64,000 nucleotides of DNA from assembly GCF_963676685.1 (NCBI RefSeq), contig NC_092349.1, forward strand, positions 85,014,604-85,078,603. The letters run 5' to 3'. Positions 53,376-64,000 of this stretch are shown piece after piece. The stretch is from Mytilus edulis (taxonomy: Eukaryota > Mollusca > Bivalvia > Mytilida > Mytilidae). The translations under genes were made by a program, and so were the position numbers. Numbering within the stretch: position 1 is the first letter of the stretch; the number at the start of each line of letters is the position of its first letter. The notes below the pieces were generated by a model. That model had not been told where the DNA came from. It saw only the letters and a program-made list of their open reading frames with translations, and did not search any database.

Positions 53376-55401
53376 TATTCATTCCTTGTTGAAAATAGAG
53401 GGTCCAACAGCTACCTTCAATAATACATTTGAAAAGAAATGGTTAAATGCTATAATTTACATGTATGGATATGCTGTTTTTTGTTATCCTAGCTTGCTCA
53501 CAGCATCAACTTTTGGTTTGGCTCTTGGTATGTTCCATTTTGTTTTAAATTTTGTTACAAGACATAAGACAAAGCTATTTTTAGAGTGGGTCTTTGCAAT
53601 GCAGTTAGGGACTTGCACTGTGGATGGATAGTTATCTCCTTATTTTGTGATGCAACTCAAAAGGTTTATCAATGTTATTTCATAAATGTCAAGGATTTAT
53701 ATACTAAGATATATGTAACTGAGAAACATTTCCTAAACTCCCAAACACGTTCAGTAAATGAAGGATGCCGTAATGTGTCCTTTTCATGAACCTCAATCGT
53801 TGAACTTTAGTTATAAGAGTTTTGTTATCACAAATGTTGTTTGAAATCAAATCCAGTCGAAAATTAATACCACGGACATTAGACTCAAAGTGCATAAAAA
53901 GAAATTCTTGATTTGTTATCTAAATGTAAACTTTCAAAGGATTTTTTGTTGTAAAATGGGGACAGAGGAACAACAGCTCTATAAAGTACTAGTAATGAAT
54001 CCTTGTAAATATGACACTAACAGATCATTTATAAGAATGATAAAAAGACAAACTAACAAATCCAATCATTTAATGATATGAATTAAAAGCACAATCTATA
54101 AATAAAAGAATGAATTGTTGCAATTCATAATTATACAAAAATAATTGCATAGACAACAACACATATCTATAATATTCTTAATCACAAATAAATCACATAT
54201 ATTGTCATGTTGTATCATTATTTCAATCAAATGATATATTTCGTATGTCCATTCAGAATTTCTTGAAACATGAGAATTATTCAAGGTATTCTGTTGGTTT
54301 TCTATTTAGTGCTGAGAAATCTCCTTTTTTTCATGGATTTTTCCTTATCTAACACTTTTATATGTAACAGGTTTAAAACTAACTTTTGTCTACATATAGT
54401 AGCTGGGAATCTGTGGTGTAATGATTAGTTGATGTGACAGGAAAGAAATTACTACCTAAACCTTGATTCCATCTCACCAATTATATATAACTTTTAATCA
54501 ACTCTGTGAAATAATAATTATATAAATGACACAAAATTCAATATATTTAAGTAATCACATCAATTATCTAAAAAACATAATAAGTCCTTACAAAATCAGT
54601 AAAATCATTAAGTAGTAATCCAATTATTATCGGTCATCATTTTACATCAATTATAAAACAAATTGAGTTACAATAGATGATTCTTAACAAGGTCCAATTA
54701 TATATTCTTCTTTCTATAATACTACTACTGGTAACCGTGGTGGTTATTGGTGAAGCAAGTTAGTTGGAGTGAGTGAGGTACTAGAGTTTCTTCAGTTTGA
54801 GAGTAAAATTCAGATTCCAGAGGAGGGTACCCACTTATAAGCATTAAATCCAGTGACTAGAGGAAAAATTTTAAAAGCCTGAGAAATGTGGTCAGATGTG
54901 AATTTCCTGAAGAAAACCATGTTGGTGATAGCCAAACCTACTTTACGCTGTAAACCACAGAGTCACTAAAAAGCTCATGAATTGATATCTGATGCTGTTT
55001 GCCATTTTAAAACATGTTTAAGAAAAGCTGAAGGGTCTAAACATATGAAAAACTATTTGGCTGTTAGAAAGTCCTACAGCAGAGGTGTTAGGTATAAGTG
55101 ATATGTACCTATATGCAGCCATTTAGTGTTAAGAAATATAGATAGCAGTGGTGGCAGTCTGTACTAAAAGCCATCAGTCCACACCAATGAAATAGAAGCA
55201 GGTCCCCCAAATATTATGTCAGTTCTGGTCTGTCATGGGAAGGAAATATTTACAACTTACAACCTATTATCATACATCCCTGCTTTATTGAGCAGGGGAA
55301 TGTTATCCTGGAAATTATACTATAATATCAGTACATGTACTATAAAATGAGAAACCTATTGTAATGTTGCAAACAGTCCAGGAATCTTTTTAACAATTCC
55401 A
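53376..55401. other. Intergenic, nothing recognised
   Basis: AT-rich sequence with several short ORFs on both strands that show no family features. No exon with convincing coding character was found. Confidence 0.4.
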
Positions 55402-55676
55402 TTAAGGTGGTACCCAACACCTTCACTTAAATTAATTTTGCTCGTTTAATTTTCATAAAATTTTGACAAATGTTTACTTTGACCCTTTAACAAAAATATA
55501 AAAATTTCAAAAAATTTGAACCAACCAATTGATCAGAAAAAATACACTTGTTATATAGCAGTTTGACAAACACTAATTTTGATCATTGAGAAGCATTCCC
55601 TCAACAACACAACGTAATTAAAACGTTCAGCTGATTTTACATAGTTATCTCCCTGTAGTGTTAGGTACCACCTTAA
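55402..55676. mobile_element. MITE with TTAAGGTGGTACC termini
   Basis: Terminal inverted repeats TTAAGGTGGTACCCAACAC / GTGTTAGGTACCACCTTAA enclose 275 bp of AT-rich non-coding DNA. The termini are near-perfect. Confidence 0.85.
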
Positions 55677-55904
55677 ATGCCTTTTGATATGCTGCTCTCT
55701 CTTTTTAAAATAATGGCTCCTTATTTTAAATTTCGACATTTAGTGGATTTTGGGGTTATCAAATCATGATTTTTTTATATAAAACAACAATATGCACAAT
55801 TGTCATTGAATTGCTAATTTAAAGTCACAATTCAATAAACCCTATACCAAAGATTTCTACCAAATTAATATAAAAGGGAATCTACCAATAAACCATGAAT
55901 GAAA

Positions 55905-56480
55905 TTTCATTTTCACAACTTTGAATATTCTAATTTTCATTATAAATCAACTCTGAATACTTTAATGTACATTTTATAAATCAACTCTGAATATTTTGAT
56001 TAAACAATATAAAAAAACTCTGAATATTTCAATTTTCATTGTATAAATCAACTACGGATATTTCAATTTGAATTTTATAAATCAACTCAAGATATTTTTA
56101 TTAACAAGATATCAACTCTAGATATTTCAATTTTCATTATATAACAGCTGTAGATATTTCAATTCACACTATAAATCAACTTAGGAAAATTCCATTTACA
56201 TTATAATCATGCATCTCTGTATATTTCTTTTCTCAATTTAAATCAACTCTGGATATTTCAATGTTCATCGTAAATGATAAATCTTCATGCATATTCTAGT
56301 TCCCATTATAAATCAATTGATGATAATTCAATTTACATTATAAATCTTTCCTCATTTTCAATCAACTCTGGATATATAAATTTTCAATATCATCACTTCT
56401 GAATATTTCTATGTACAGTGTGCAAACCAACTCTACATATTTTGATTATCAATATAAAGGATCTAATGATATTTCAACTT
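55905..56480. repeat. Degenerate ~34-bp AT-rich minisatellite
   Basis: More than 14 diverged units of the type ATAAATCAACTCTGAATATT plus TCAATTTTCATT. Unit length varies from about 28 to 40 bp. It lies just downstream of the nucleoredoxin gene. Confidence 0.85.
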
Positions 56481-56738
56481 TCTTTACAAATCCAATCTGG
56501 TCTTTACGTCATAAAAGTCAGATCTTTATACTTCAGTTTACTTAACAAAGTCCAAAGTCCAAATGCCAGTCTGTTTATCCAGATTAGTTGATAAATTCTC
56601 ACAGTTCCATTCAGTTCAATCTTAAATCGAGATATTGCTTAAATAAACAAATTGTCCAGCAATTCTACTAAGATGAATAAAGCACCCAACTTCTCCAAAC
56701 TATTTATGATGACTTCTGCATTAAAAAATGATAACACT

Positions 56739-58890
56739 TTACACTGTTGGTTTCAATGGTCTAGATTCTAAAGTTTCATTAAAATAACTTTTGACAAATG
56801 CTCGTGCAATGTCTTTAGTAATGTCTGTCTCTTTACATACATATATTTTCTGTTCTGGAAAGTCAAATATCACAAGTAATGGGCACTGGTCATCTAAACT
56901 GGCAAAATCTCGTACACTATAACATATATCATCCTAAAAAAAAAAGATAAATCTTGTCTCATATATTCATGTCTTGACTGTTATAGACTTCTATACACTA
57001 AATCCATTGGATGTTGGATGTGTATTGAGTCTAGTGATTGATAATTTAGTCTACAGATACATGTTATTATTGGTTTCAACTAATTTTCAGTCATATTCTT
57101 AGATCTGTATTAGTGTCTATAGTGTTTTGGGGTTGGATTGTTTGTGATGGTAAAGAAGGGGGCTTTGTACAGATCTGGTGAGTTAAGCCCTTTTCAACAG
57201 ATTTTTATAGTTTTTTCTTATGTTGTGTTGTCACACCACTGTCCCAGGTTAGGAAAGGATATGTGTGCTGAATTGTTAAACCCTGCCACATTCTGTTTGT
57301 CCCCAGTCAGGAGCTTGTAATTCCCTGGTTGTTGTTTGTTGCTGTATATCATATTTATTTTTTATTTATTGTTTTCATCATAAATCAGGCCGTTAGTTTT
57401 CTTGTTTCGATAGCTTTACATTTGTCATTGTCATTTCAGTGCCTTTTAAAGCTTGTTATGCACTATATGGATTTTGTTCATCATTGAAGGCTGTATGGTG
57501 ACCTATAGGTGCTAACTTCTTTATCATTTGACTTCTGATGATGCTGATAGATAGTCTAATGGGTAAATATACCAAATTGTATTATTACTATAATATTCAG
57601 GACAGTTTGCAATTACTTCAAAATTTGGGACTACATATCCTGAAGTGTATGCTCCAGTTTATTAAGTATAATACATACATCAGCACCAAAGAAGAAAAAT
57701 AATTCCTGATCTTCTCCCTTCTCGCTCTCTTCTTTAGCTAAGTCACTCAAGACATCTATAGCCATATCTATGTCACTATCTTCTCCTTCTGTAATACATA
57801 CAATACATTTGAGATGTTTACTTTCATGGAGAACAATTTCATGTATTCCGGGAATATTTAATTTAAGATACATGTATATTTGATTTTGTTGAGTTCCCAA
57901 AGTATCCATTCAAGCCTATAATCAAAGGTGTTTTTCTTCATACATTTCAATTCATGGTTTACTTAAAACCCACGAAATCTAACAAAATTGGTATTTTTCG
58001 CAAATACCCCTCAAGAATATGATATATCTGTTTAATTACACCGAATGTTAATGTTCAAAAACGCATTGATGATCGTGACGTTACAAGCGTCCAGTCGGAT
58101 AGAGTATTTTTTGGCAAATACCATGGCAGAGAGGGTAAAAAAGGCATATCCTTTTGGCAAATACCCCGGCAGCGTTAAAAAATGAACGATATTCATTTGA
58201 TAACAGTAAATTGGTGAAAAATACACTAGCTATCAACCAATCAAAATCCAAGATTCTTACATAAGGTGTAATTATAGAATTAATTCTACTTTTACAAATC
58301 TTTTCAAAAGTAATACCCTCCAAGTTATCAAAATGCTGTATTTGTTTGTTTTATTAAAGGTTATTAAATCAGGTTGTTGTTTTTTTTCTCTTTTGAATTT
58401 ATTTCAAATTTTGTCACACAGGCTCTTTAATAGCTAACTATGCACTATGAAATCCTACACCCTTTGGTGGTTATTTTGCTCAATGGCAATCATACCACAT
58501 CTTCTTATTTTTCTATTGATGATTGAAAATTAAATTTCTATACCAAAACATTTGATAGAAATTTCAGAAGCTATTTCCATATGTCCAAACAGCTACTTGT
58601 CTTTTTACAACAAATTTAAGAGAGTGGTAGAACTATTATGAACATGTGCACAATATACTTCAGAGGTTTTTGTGCAGAAGGGTTGTCATTCTCTGTCTTT
58701 TGTGCAAAATAGGTTAAAATGCAACATTCATGCATCCATTCTGACATCAGGAAATCATTAATTTCATTTCTACCCACAATCCCCTGATGGATTTCCTACC
58801 TGTAAACAACACCAAACAAGCTGACTCATTCAACATGACGGAGGCTGAACCAGTTAATTCATTCAGAGGCTTTGGGTACCATGGAAACTC
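56739..58890 (-). CDS. NXN: Nucleoredoxin, C-terminal three exons (5' part beyond or not found)
   Basis: Exons (minus): 58890-58800, 57788-57679, 56933-56739 (stop TAA); GT/AG borders, phases 1 then 0, 131 residues. They read EFPWYPKPLNELTGSASVML then NESACLVLFT; EGEDSDIDMAIDVLSDLAKE with ELFFFFGAD; and DDICYSVRDFASLDDQCPLL then VIFDFPEQKIYV … IARAFVKSY. FPWxPKP, CLVLF, the SxRDFASLxxxxPLLxIxD block and the C-terminal helix match the last thioredoxin-like domain of animal nucleoredoxin. The protein is a cytosolic redox regulator that binds Dishevelled and modulates Wnt and other signalling. The redox-active CPPC-type motif lies in the missing upstream part. I found no further exons up to 61.5 kb, so a long intron or the window edge is likely. 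The longer minus frame 57909-57631 starting at an ATG includes intron and is not the true start. Confidence 0.88.
57100..57545 (+). repeat. Retroelement 3'-region fragment in NXN intron
   Basis: Includes CCCTTTTCAACAGATTTTTA, CACCACTGTCCCAGGTTAGG, CCAGTCAGGAGCTTGTAATT, TCATCATTGAAGGCTGTATG and GTGACCTATAGGTGC. These match the type of tail and dispersed repeat seen at 42500-42780 and 59120-59245. The ORF at 57138 is a by-product. Confidence 0.6.
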
Positions 58891-59119
58891 CTGCAATGAG
58901 ATAGTTTTACTGTACTACTACAACTAACAACTGAGAAAGTACCTTTATTTCATTTTAAAAGTCTGGATTTTCAATTTATTTGTGGAAAGAAGAGGTTAAT
59001 TTGGTTTTTAATATTAAGATTGAGGAGCGGTGTCTTGGAATTTGCCTTCATTTAAACTATTAAGCGTCTGATATTATGATGTACAATGTATAAGAAGGAA
59101 TAGGAAATAAAGACTCTAT

Positions 59120-59245
59120 GGTATGGGCTTTGCTCATTGTTGAAGGCTGTATAGTGACCTATAGTTGTAAATTTCTGTGTCATTTTGGTCTATTGTGGAG
59201 AGTTGTGTCATTGGCTATCATACCACATCTTCTTTTTTATATCTA
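59120..59245 (-). repeat. Best copy of the 'GGTATGATAGCCAATGACACAACTC' dispersed repeat
   Basis: Reads TATGGGCTTTGCTCATTGTTG, TGTATAGTGACCTATAGTTG, TGTGTCATTTTGGTC and GGCTATCATACCACATCTTC. Shorter pieces are found across the window (see 5521). A TTGACCT-family fragment, inverted, follows at about 59290-59400. Confidence 0.6.
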
Positions 59246-60097
59246 GTTGGATCTAACATTGGCTTCAAAAGATTAACTGACAAACCCCAAAAACTTAACT
59301 AACCAACAACCATGAAAATGAGGTTAAGGTAAGATGAAACGAGCAGACATTCATATACACTTATAATCATTGCATTCACCAAATTTAGTTGACCCATTGA
59401 CTATGGTATCTGAAAAACTGACAAAACAACAAATCAAAGAGCAGAATGCTCTGAGGGATACGATTGCCATATAGTTTTCATTGACACATGTATAGCAGTT
59501 CTGCCAACTTTTCATTAAGCAAATTCTTGAGATTTGGACAAAATAGAAAAGATCAAAGAGGAAAAAATTGATCCAAGAATACTGCTGCAAAAAAGCATGA
59601 ACATGCGTGAGTCTCACATTTTTGGCAGCCCTGGCCTTGAAGGCATAAAACTTTACTCAGTGCTTGGAGCACAAAAACAAGAAATCAAGCAATTTCATTG
59701 GTTGATTTTCGAGTATGAGTACAAAAAAACTGACTCGAAAGTTTTATGACCGCAAGGCCTGGTACAGCTGGATAGTATTATTTTCAAAACTAACTCAACT
59801 GCACATGCAAAGGTAATATAAATCTGAATAGTCACTCAACTTTAAAAATAGCTAATCCCGGATACAAGTGTACGAGCAATGTCCTTATTGTGTTTTATTT
59901 GTGTGCTATCAATTCCAAGTTTACTTTCCACAGCAGTCACTGAGAGAGAGAGAGAAGGTATTTCACTTCATAGTTCGAGATTACTCTGATGTCCGACGGC
60001 TGATTTGCCAGACAAGCTGGGCCCGTGGGGGACTTTTATGCTAGTATACTTAAATTACAAACTTAAATAGTCCCAGTCCCATATATTATATCAAGTA

Positions 60098-60182
60098 TTA
60101 TTGGATGCCGAATTGAATTTTAAATATATACGTGCCGATTTGATTAGAAGCCGATTTAACCAGGTGCCGATTTGACTTGTAC
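60098..60182 (-). repeat. Solo arm of the 'CGGCACCTGG' foldback family
   Basis: ATTGGATGCCGAATTGAATT, GTGCCGATTTGATTAG, GCCGATTTAACCAGGTGCCG and ATTTGACTTGTAC match the left arm of the 3581-4460 element in reverse. No partner arm was found nearby. Confidence 0.7.
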
Positions 60183-60227
60183 CCAGTAATCTCGGACTAT
60201 TCACTTCGTATCTTATCACCGTTAATT

Positions 60228-60373
60228 CACAGGAGGTTGAAATCCTATCAATGAGGGTCTATAAATATGTCAACTCGACTATCACAGTAGAGCTTCTCTC
60301 GAGAGAAGCTCTACTGTGATAGTCGAGTTGACATATTTATAGACCCTCATTGATAGGATTTCAACCTCCTGTG
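60228..60373. repeat. Perfect 146-bp palindrome without spacer
   Basis: Two 73-bp arms meet at 60300/60301 (…GCTTCTCTC|GAGAGAAGC…) and are exact reverse complements out to CACAGGAGG / CCTCCTGTG. Outside these limits the flanks differ (GTTAATT left, GTTAATTC right in the same direction). No mismatch found on base-by-base comparison. Confidence 0.97.
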
Positions 60374-61299
60374 GTTAATTCTAGGAGGAACCCCATTTCT
60401 AAATCTTTAATTATTAATTTCCTTTGGGTCAGTGGGCATGAATCCTTCCGTACACACTCCTCTGTTTAAATTGAGATCGTTCTTAATATAATACGATAAC
60501 GAGTTAATTTTTTCTTGACGATTTTGACGGGAAATACTTCGGAAAGGGAGACAACTCGAAACGATAATATGGAAGACTCCATTTCGGCTAAAGGGGTGTT
60601 ATAGGTAAAACTTCATTGATTTTAATTTAAATGATGCATATGATTTTAAATTATGCAACAACATTATTAAACCCTCAATAGCAGGCAGACATAGAAAGAA
60701 TCCAATGAGTTTCAAATTAATTAATAAGCGGGGAATCCAGAACAACCACTCAATCTGATACCCCTTGAAATCAAGAAAACTATACGCATGCGCATTAATA
60801 CATAAACAAACCCGCGACTTGGGATTTGGAACAAGAACGTTTATTTAATTTATGATATGATGAATGAGTCTCAATTTCTTTATGAGAGTACAGTATCAGT
60901 TTCATAACGGTAAAATATAGAAAACTCCACTTCAGTTCTTATATATGACAGAAATAGAATTATCAGAATTCAAAGAACTCTCGCATTTATCAAAACTGGG
61001 GAATTCCCTCTGACGTGTTTCTAAATTTATAAAAACACTAAATATAAATACTGCTTAATTCTGATTTTCCGTGTTGTTAAAAACACGCATATAAGTCAAG
61101 GGAAAAATCAAACATGAAGATTATGAAAAGAACATTACAGGAAAGTTGTTTATGTTCAATCCTTTTGCTTGTTTTTACCTTTTAAAGCAAGACAATTATA
61201 AGAATCTGAGATGTTGCTGAATGTTTAGAATAAAACGGTTGACGTGAGGGAATGAGCCCTGAGTCAATGGTAAAAGTCTACAGATTGCTTAAAAGCAAT
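60374..61299. other. Intergenic or NXN intron, nothing firm
   Basis: AT-rich. An ATGGAAGACTCCATTTCGGC stretch at 60569 is followed shortly by TAG abutting a GTAAAA donor-like site; no coherent exon could be built from it. 61300-61540 is an inverted TTGACCT-family fragment. Confidence 0.35.
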
Positions 61300-61565
61300 C
61301 GTATCCCAAAAACCATGGAAATGAGGTCATAGTCAAATAGGCCCTGTCAGACAGACTAAAACACCATGCAATCATTCCATACACAAAATGCCCCTTTTAT
61401 TTATATTATCTGTAAAATAGACTAAAACTAAAAAAAAACGACATTAGCAAATAAATCATTAACAACGGTCAAGGTCAGATGAAACCTTCCACTCATCAGA
61501 CATGTACACCTTACAATCATACCACATAAGTATCAAATAGATGGCTTAAACATTTAGTTTTATTA

Positions 61566-64000
61566 ACTAGAGGCTCTAAAGAGCCTGTGTCGCTCACCTT
61601 GGTCTATGTGAATATTAAACAATGGACACAGATGGATTCATGACAAAATTGTGTTTTGGTGATGGTGATGTGTTTGTAGATCTTACTTTAGTAAACATTC
61701 TTGCTGCTTACAATTATCTCTATCTATAACAGTACTTTCTGTGGGAAATGTTATTGAAAATCTTCAAATTTTAAGAAAATTGTTAAAAATTGACTATGAA
61801 GGGCAATGACTCCTTAGGGGGTCAATTGACTATTTTGGTCATAGTGACTTATTTTTAGTTCTTACTTTGCTGTACATTATTGCTGTTTACAGTTTATCTC
61901 TATCTATAATAATATTCAAGATAACAAAAAAACCAGCAAAATTTCCTCAAAATTACCAATTCAGGGGCAGCAACCTAACAACCGATTATCCGATTCATCT
62001 GAAAATTCAAGGGCAGATAGATCGTGACCTGATCAACAATTTTACTTCCTGTCAGATTTGCTCTTAATGCTTTGGTTTTTGAGTTATAAGCCAAAAACTG
62101 CATTTTACCCCCCATGTTCTATTTTAAGCCATGGCGGCCATCTTGGTTTGTTGGCCGAGTTACCGGACACATTTTTTTAACTAGATACCCCAATTATGGC
62201 TAAGTTTGGTTAAATTTGGCCCAGTAGTTTCAGAGGAGAAGATTTTTCTAAAAGATTACTAAGATTTACGAAAAATGGTTAAAAATTGACTATAAAGGGC
62301 AATAACTCCTAAAGTGGTCAACTGACCATTTTGGTCATTTGACTTTTTTGTAGATCTTACTTTGCTGAACATTATTGCTGTTTACAGTTTATCTCTATCT
62401 ATAATAATATTCAAGATAACAAAAAAAACAGCAAAATTTCCTCAAAATTACCAATTCAGGGGCAGCAACCTAACAACCGATTATTCGATTCATCTGAAAA
62501 TTCCAGGGCAGATAGATCTTGACCTGATGTACAATTTTACTACATGTCAGATTTGCTCTTAATGCTTTGGTTTTTGAGTTATAAGCCAAAAACTGCATTT
62601 TACCCCCATGTTCTATTTTTAGCCATGGCGGCCATCTTGGTTTGTTGGCCGAGTTACCGGACACATTTTTTTAACTAAATACCCCAATTATGGCTAAGTT
62701 TGGTTAAATTTGGCCCAGTAGTTTCAGAGGAGAAGATTTTTCTAAAAGATTACTAAGATTTACGAACTAGAGGCTCTAAAGAGCCTGTGTCGCTCACCTT
62801 GGTCTATGTGAATATTAAACAAAGGACGCAGATGGATTCATGACAAAATTGTGTTTTTGTGATGGTGATGTGTTTGTACATCTTACTTTACTGAACATTC
62901 TTACTGCTTACAATTATCTCTATTTATAATGAACTTGGCCCAGTAGTTTCAGAGGAGAAGATTTTTGTAAAAGATAAATAAGATTTACGAAAAATGGTTA
63001 AAAATTGACTATAAAGGGCAATAACTCCTAAAGGGGTTAACTGACCATTTCAATCATGTTGACTTATTTGTAAATCTTACTTTGCTCAACATTATTGCTG
63101 TTTACAGTTTATCTCTATCTATAATAATATTCAAGATAATAACCAAAAACAGCAAAATTTCCTTAAAGTTACCAATTCAGGGGCAGCAACCCAACAACAG
63201 GTTGTCCGATTCATCTGAAAATTTCAGGGCAGATAGATCTTGACCTGATAATCAATTTTATTCCATATCAGATAAGCTCTAAATGCTTTGGTTTTTGAGT
63301 CATAAGCCAAAAACTGCATTTTACCCCTATGTTCTATTTTTAGCTGTGGCGGCCATCTTGGTTGGTTGGCCGGGTCACGCCACACATTTTTTAAACTAGA
63401 TACCCTAATGATGATTGTGGACAAGTTTGGTTAAATTTGTCTCAGTAGTTTCAGAGGAGAAGATTTTTGTACAAGATAACAAAACTTCACGAAAAATTGA
63501 CAAAAAATGACTATAAAGGGCAATTACTCCTTAAGGGGTCAACTGACCATTTTGGTCATGTTGACTTTTTTGTAGATCTTACTTTGCTGAACATTATTGC
63601 TATTTACAGTTTATCTCTATCTATAATTATATTCAAGATAATAACCAAAAACGGTGAAATTTCCTTAAAATGACCAATTTTGGGGCAGCAACCCAACAAC
63701 GGGTTGTCTGATTTATCTGAAAATTTCAGGGCAGATAGATCTTGACCTGATAAACAATTTTACCCCATGTCAGATTTGCTCTAAATGCTTTGGTTTTTGA
63801 GTTATAAGCCAAAAACTGCATTTTACCCCTCTGTTCTATTTTTAGCCATGGCGGCCATCTTGGTTGGTTGGCGGGGTCACGCCACACATTTTTTAAACTA
63901 GATACCCCAATGATGATTGTGGCCAAGTTTGGTTTAATTTGGCCCAGCAGTTTCAGAGGAGAAGATTTTTGTAAAAGTAAACGACGCTGGACGCAAAGTG
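61566..64000 (+). repeat. Array of a ~0.5-kb dispersed repeat headed by ACTAGAGGCTCTAAAGAGCC
   Basis: The header ACTAGAGGCTCTAAAGAGCC then TGTGTCGCTCACCTTGGTC occurs at 61566 and 62766. Within each block ~480-500-bp units recur (near 61800, 62290, 63005 and 63510), with GGGCAATAACTCCTAAAGG, CTGACCATTTTGGTCATGTT, TTTATCTCTATCTATAATAA, GCAGCAACC and CATGGCGGCCATCTTGG. It ends in GTAAACGACGCTGGACGCAA at the window edge. Paired ORFs such as 61867/62362 and 62664/63424/63926 are repeat by-products. Confidence 0.85.

Noticed and set aside
52526-54081. Several 60-86-codon ORFs on both strands
   Set aside because: No conserved motifs, AT-driven composition and overlapping frames; treated as chance.
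57631-57909. 92-codon minus-strand ORF taken as a gene with its own ATG
   Set aside because: The acceptor at 57790-57789 joins in phase to the FPWYPKP exon at 58890-58800, so the upstream part of this ORF, including its ATG, is intron.
60569-60615. Possible first coding exon (ATGGAAGACTCC…) with a donor-like GTAAAA
   Set aside because: An in-frame TAG abuts the donor, and no matching downstream exon was found.

Overview
The window looks like nuclear DNA of a bivalve mollusc, most likely a mussel of the Mytilus kind. This is inferred from the AT-rich, intron-rich animal gene structure, the animal genes BRAP, RPL23A, Rab34/36 and nucleoredoxin, and a dense load of dispersed repeats of a type I associate with mussel sequences. 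There are no bacterial operons, CRISPR arrays or IS elements. Almost every ORF longer than 60 codons is a chance or repeat-derived frame. The real coding sequence sits in short exons, which I assembled by hand from splice sites, reading phase and protein similarity.

Layout. (1) 1-10.3 kb: two minus-strand genes for small secreted basic peptides. Each has a 76-nt signal-peptide exon and a phase-1 intron that splits a Lys-Arg site. Their signal peptides match but their mature parts do not. Gene A (1-902) runs off the left edge; gene B (7256-8968) is complete and has a ~1 kb G-rich 50-bp minisatellite in its intron. Between them lie nested foldback-type transposons (2870-6170). (2) 10.6-25.5 kb: twelve plus-strand exons of BRAP (RING, ZnF-UBP and coiled coil); the 5' exons were not found. 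A decayed copy of its last exon sits just upstream of the first exon recognised. (3) 25.5-33.9 kb: repeats, including a 1.67-kb long inverted repeat (30405-32073) whose spacer holds a reading frame broken by two TAG codons. (4) 33.9-39.9 kb: RPL23A on the minus strand, five exons, complete, with transposable elements in introns 1, 3 and 4 and a candidate C/D snoRNA in intron 2. (5) 39.9-43.3 kb: retroelement remnants. (6) 43.3-49.4 kb: a complete Rab34/Rab36-type GTPase, eight exons, plus strand. (7) 49.4-56.7 kb: mostly featureless, with two minisatellites and a MITE. (8) 56.7-58.9 kb: the last three exons of nucleoredoxin, minus strand. (9) 60.2 kb: a perfect 146-bp palindrome. (10) 61.57-64 kb: an array of a ~0.5-kb repeat running off the right edge.

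The four housekeeping or signalling genes have no evident functional link to each other. The most novel parts are the fast-diverging secreted peptide pair and the group of foldback elements whose arms are built from 16-20-bp sub-repeats, two of them with clear target-site duplications (8 and 9 bp).
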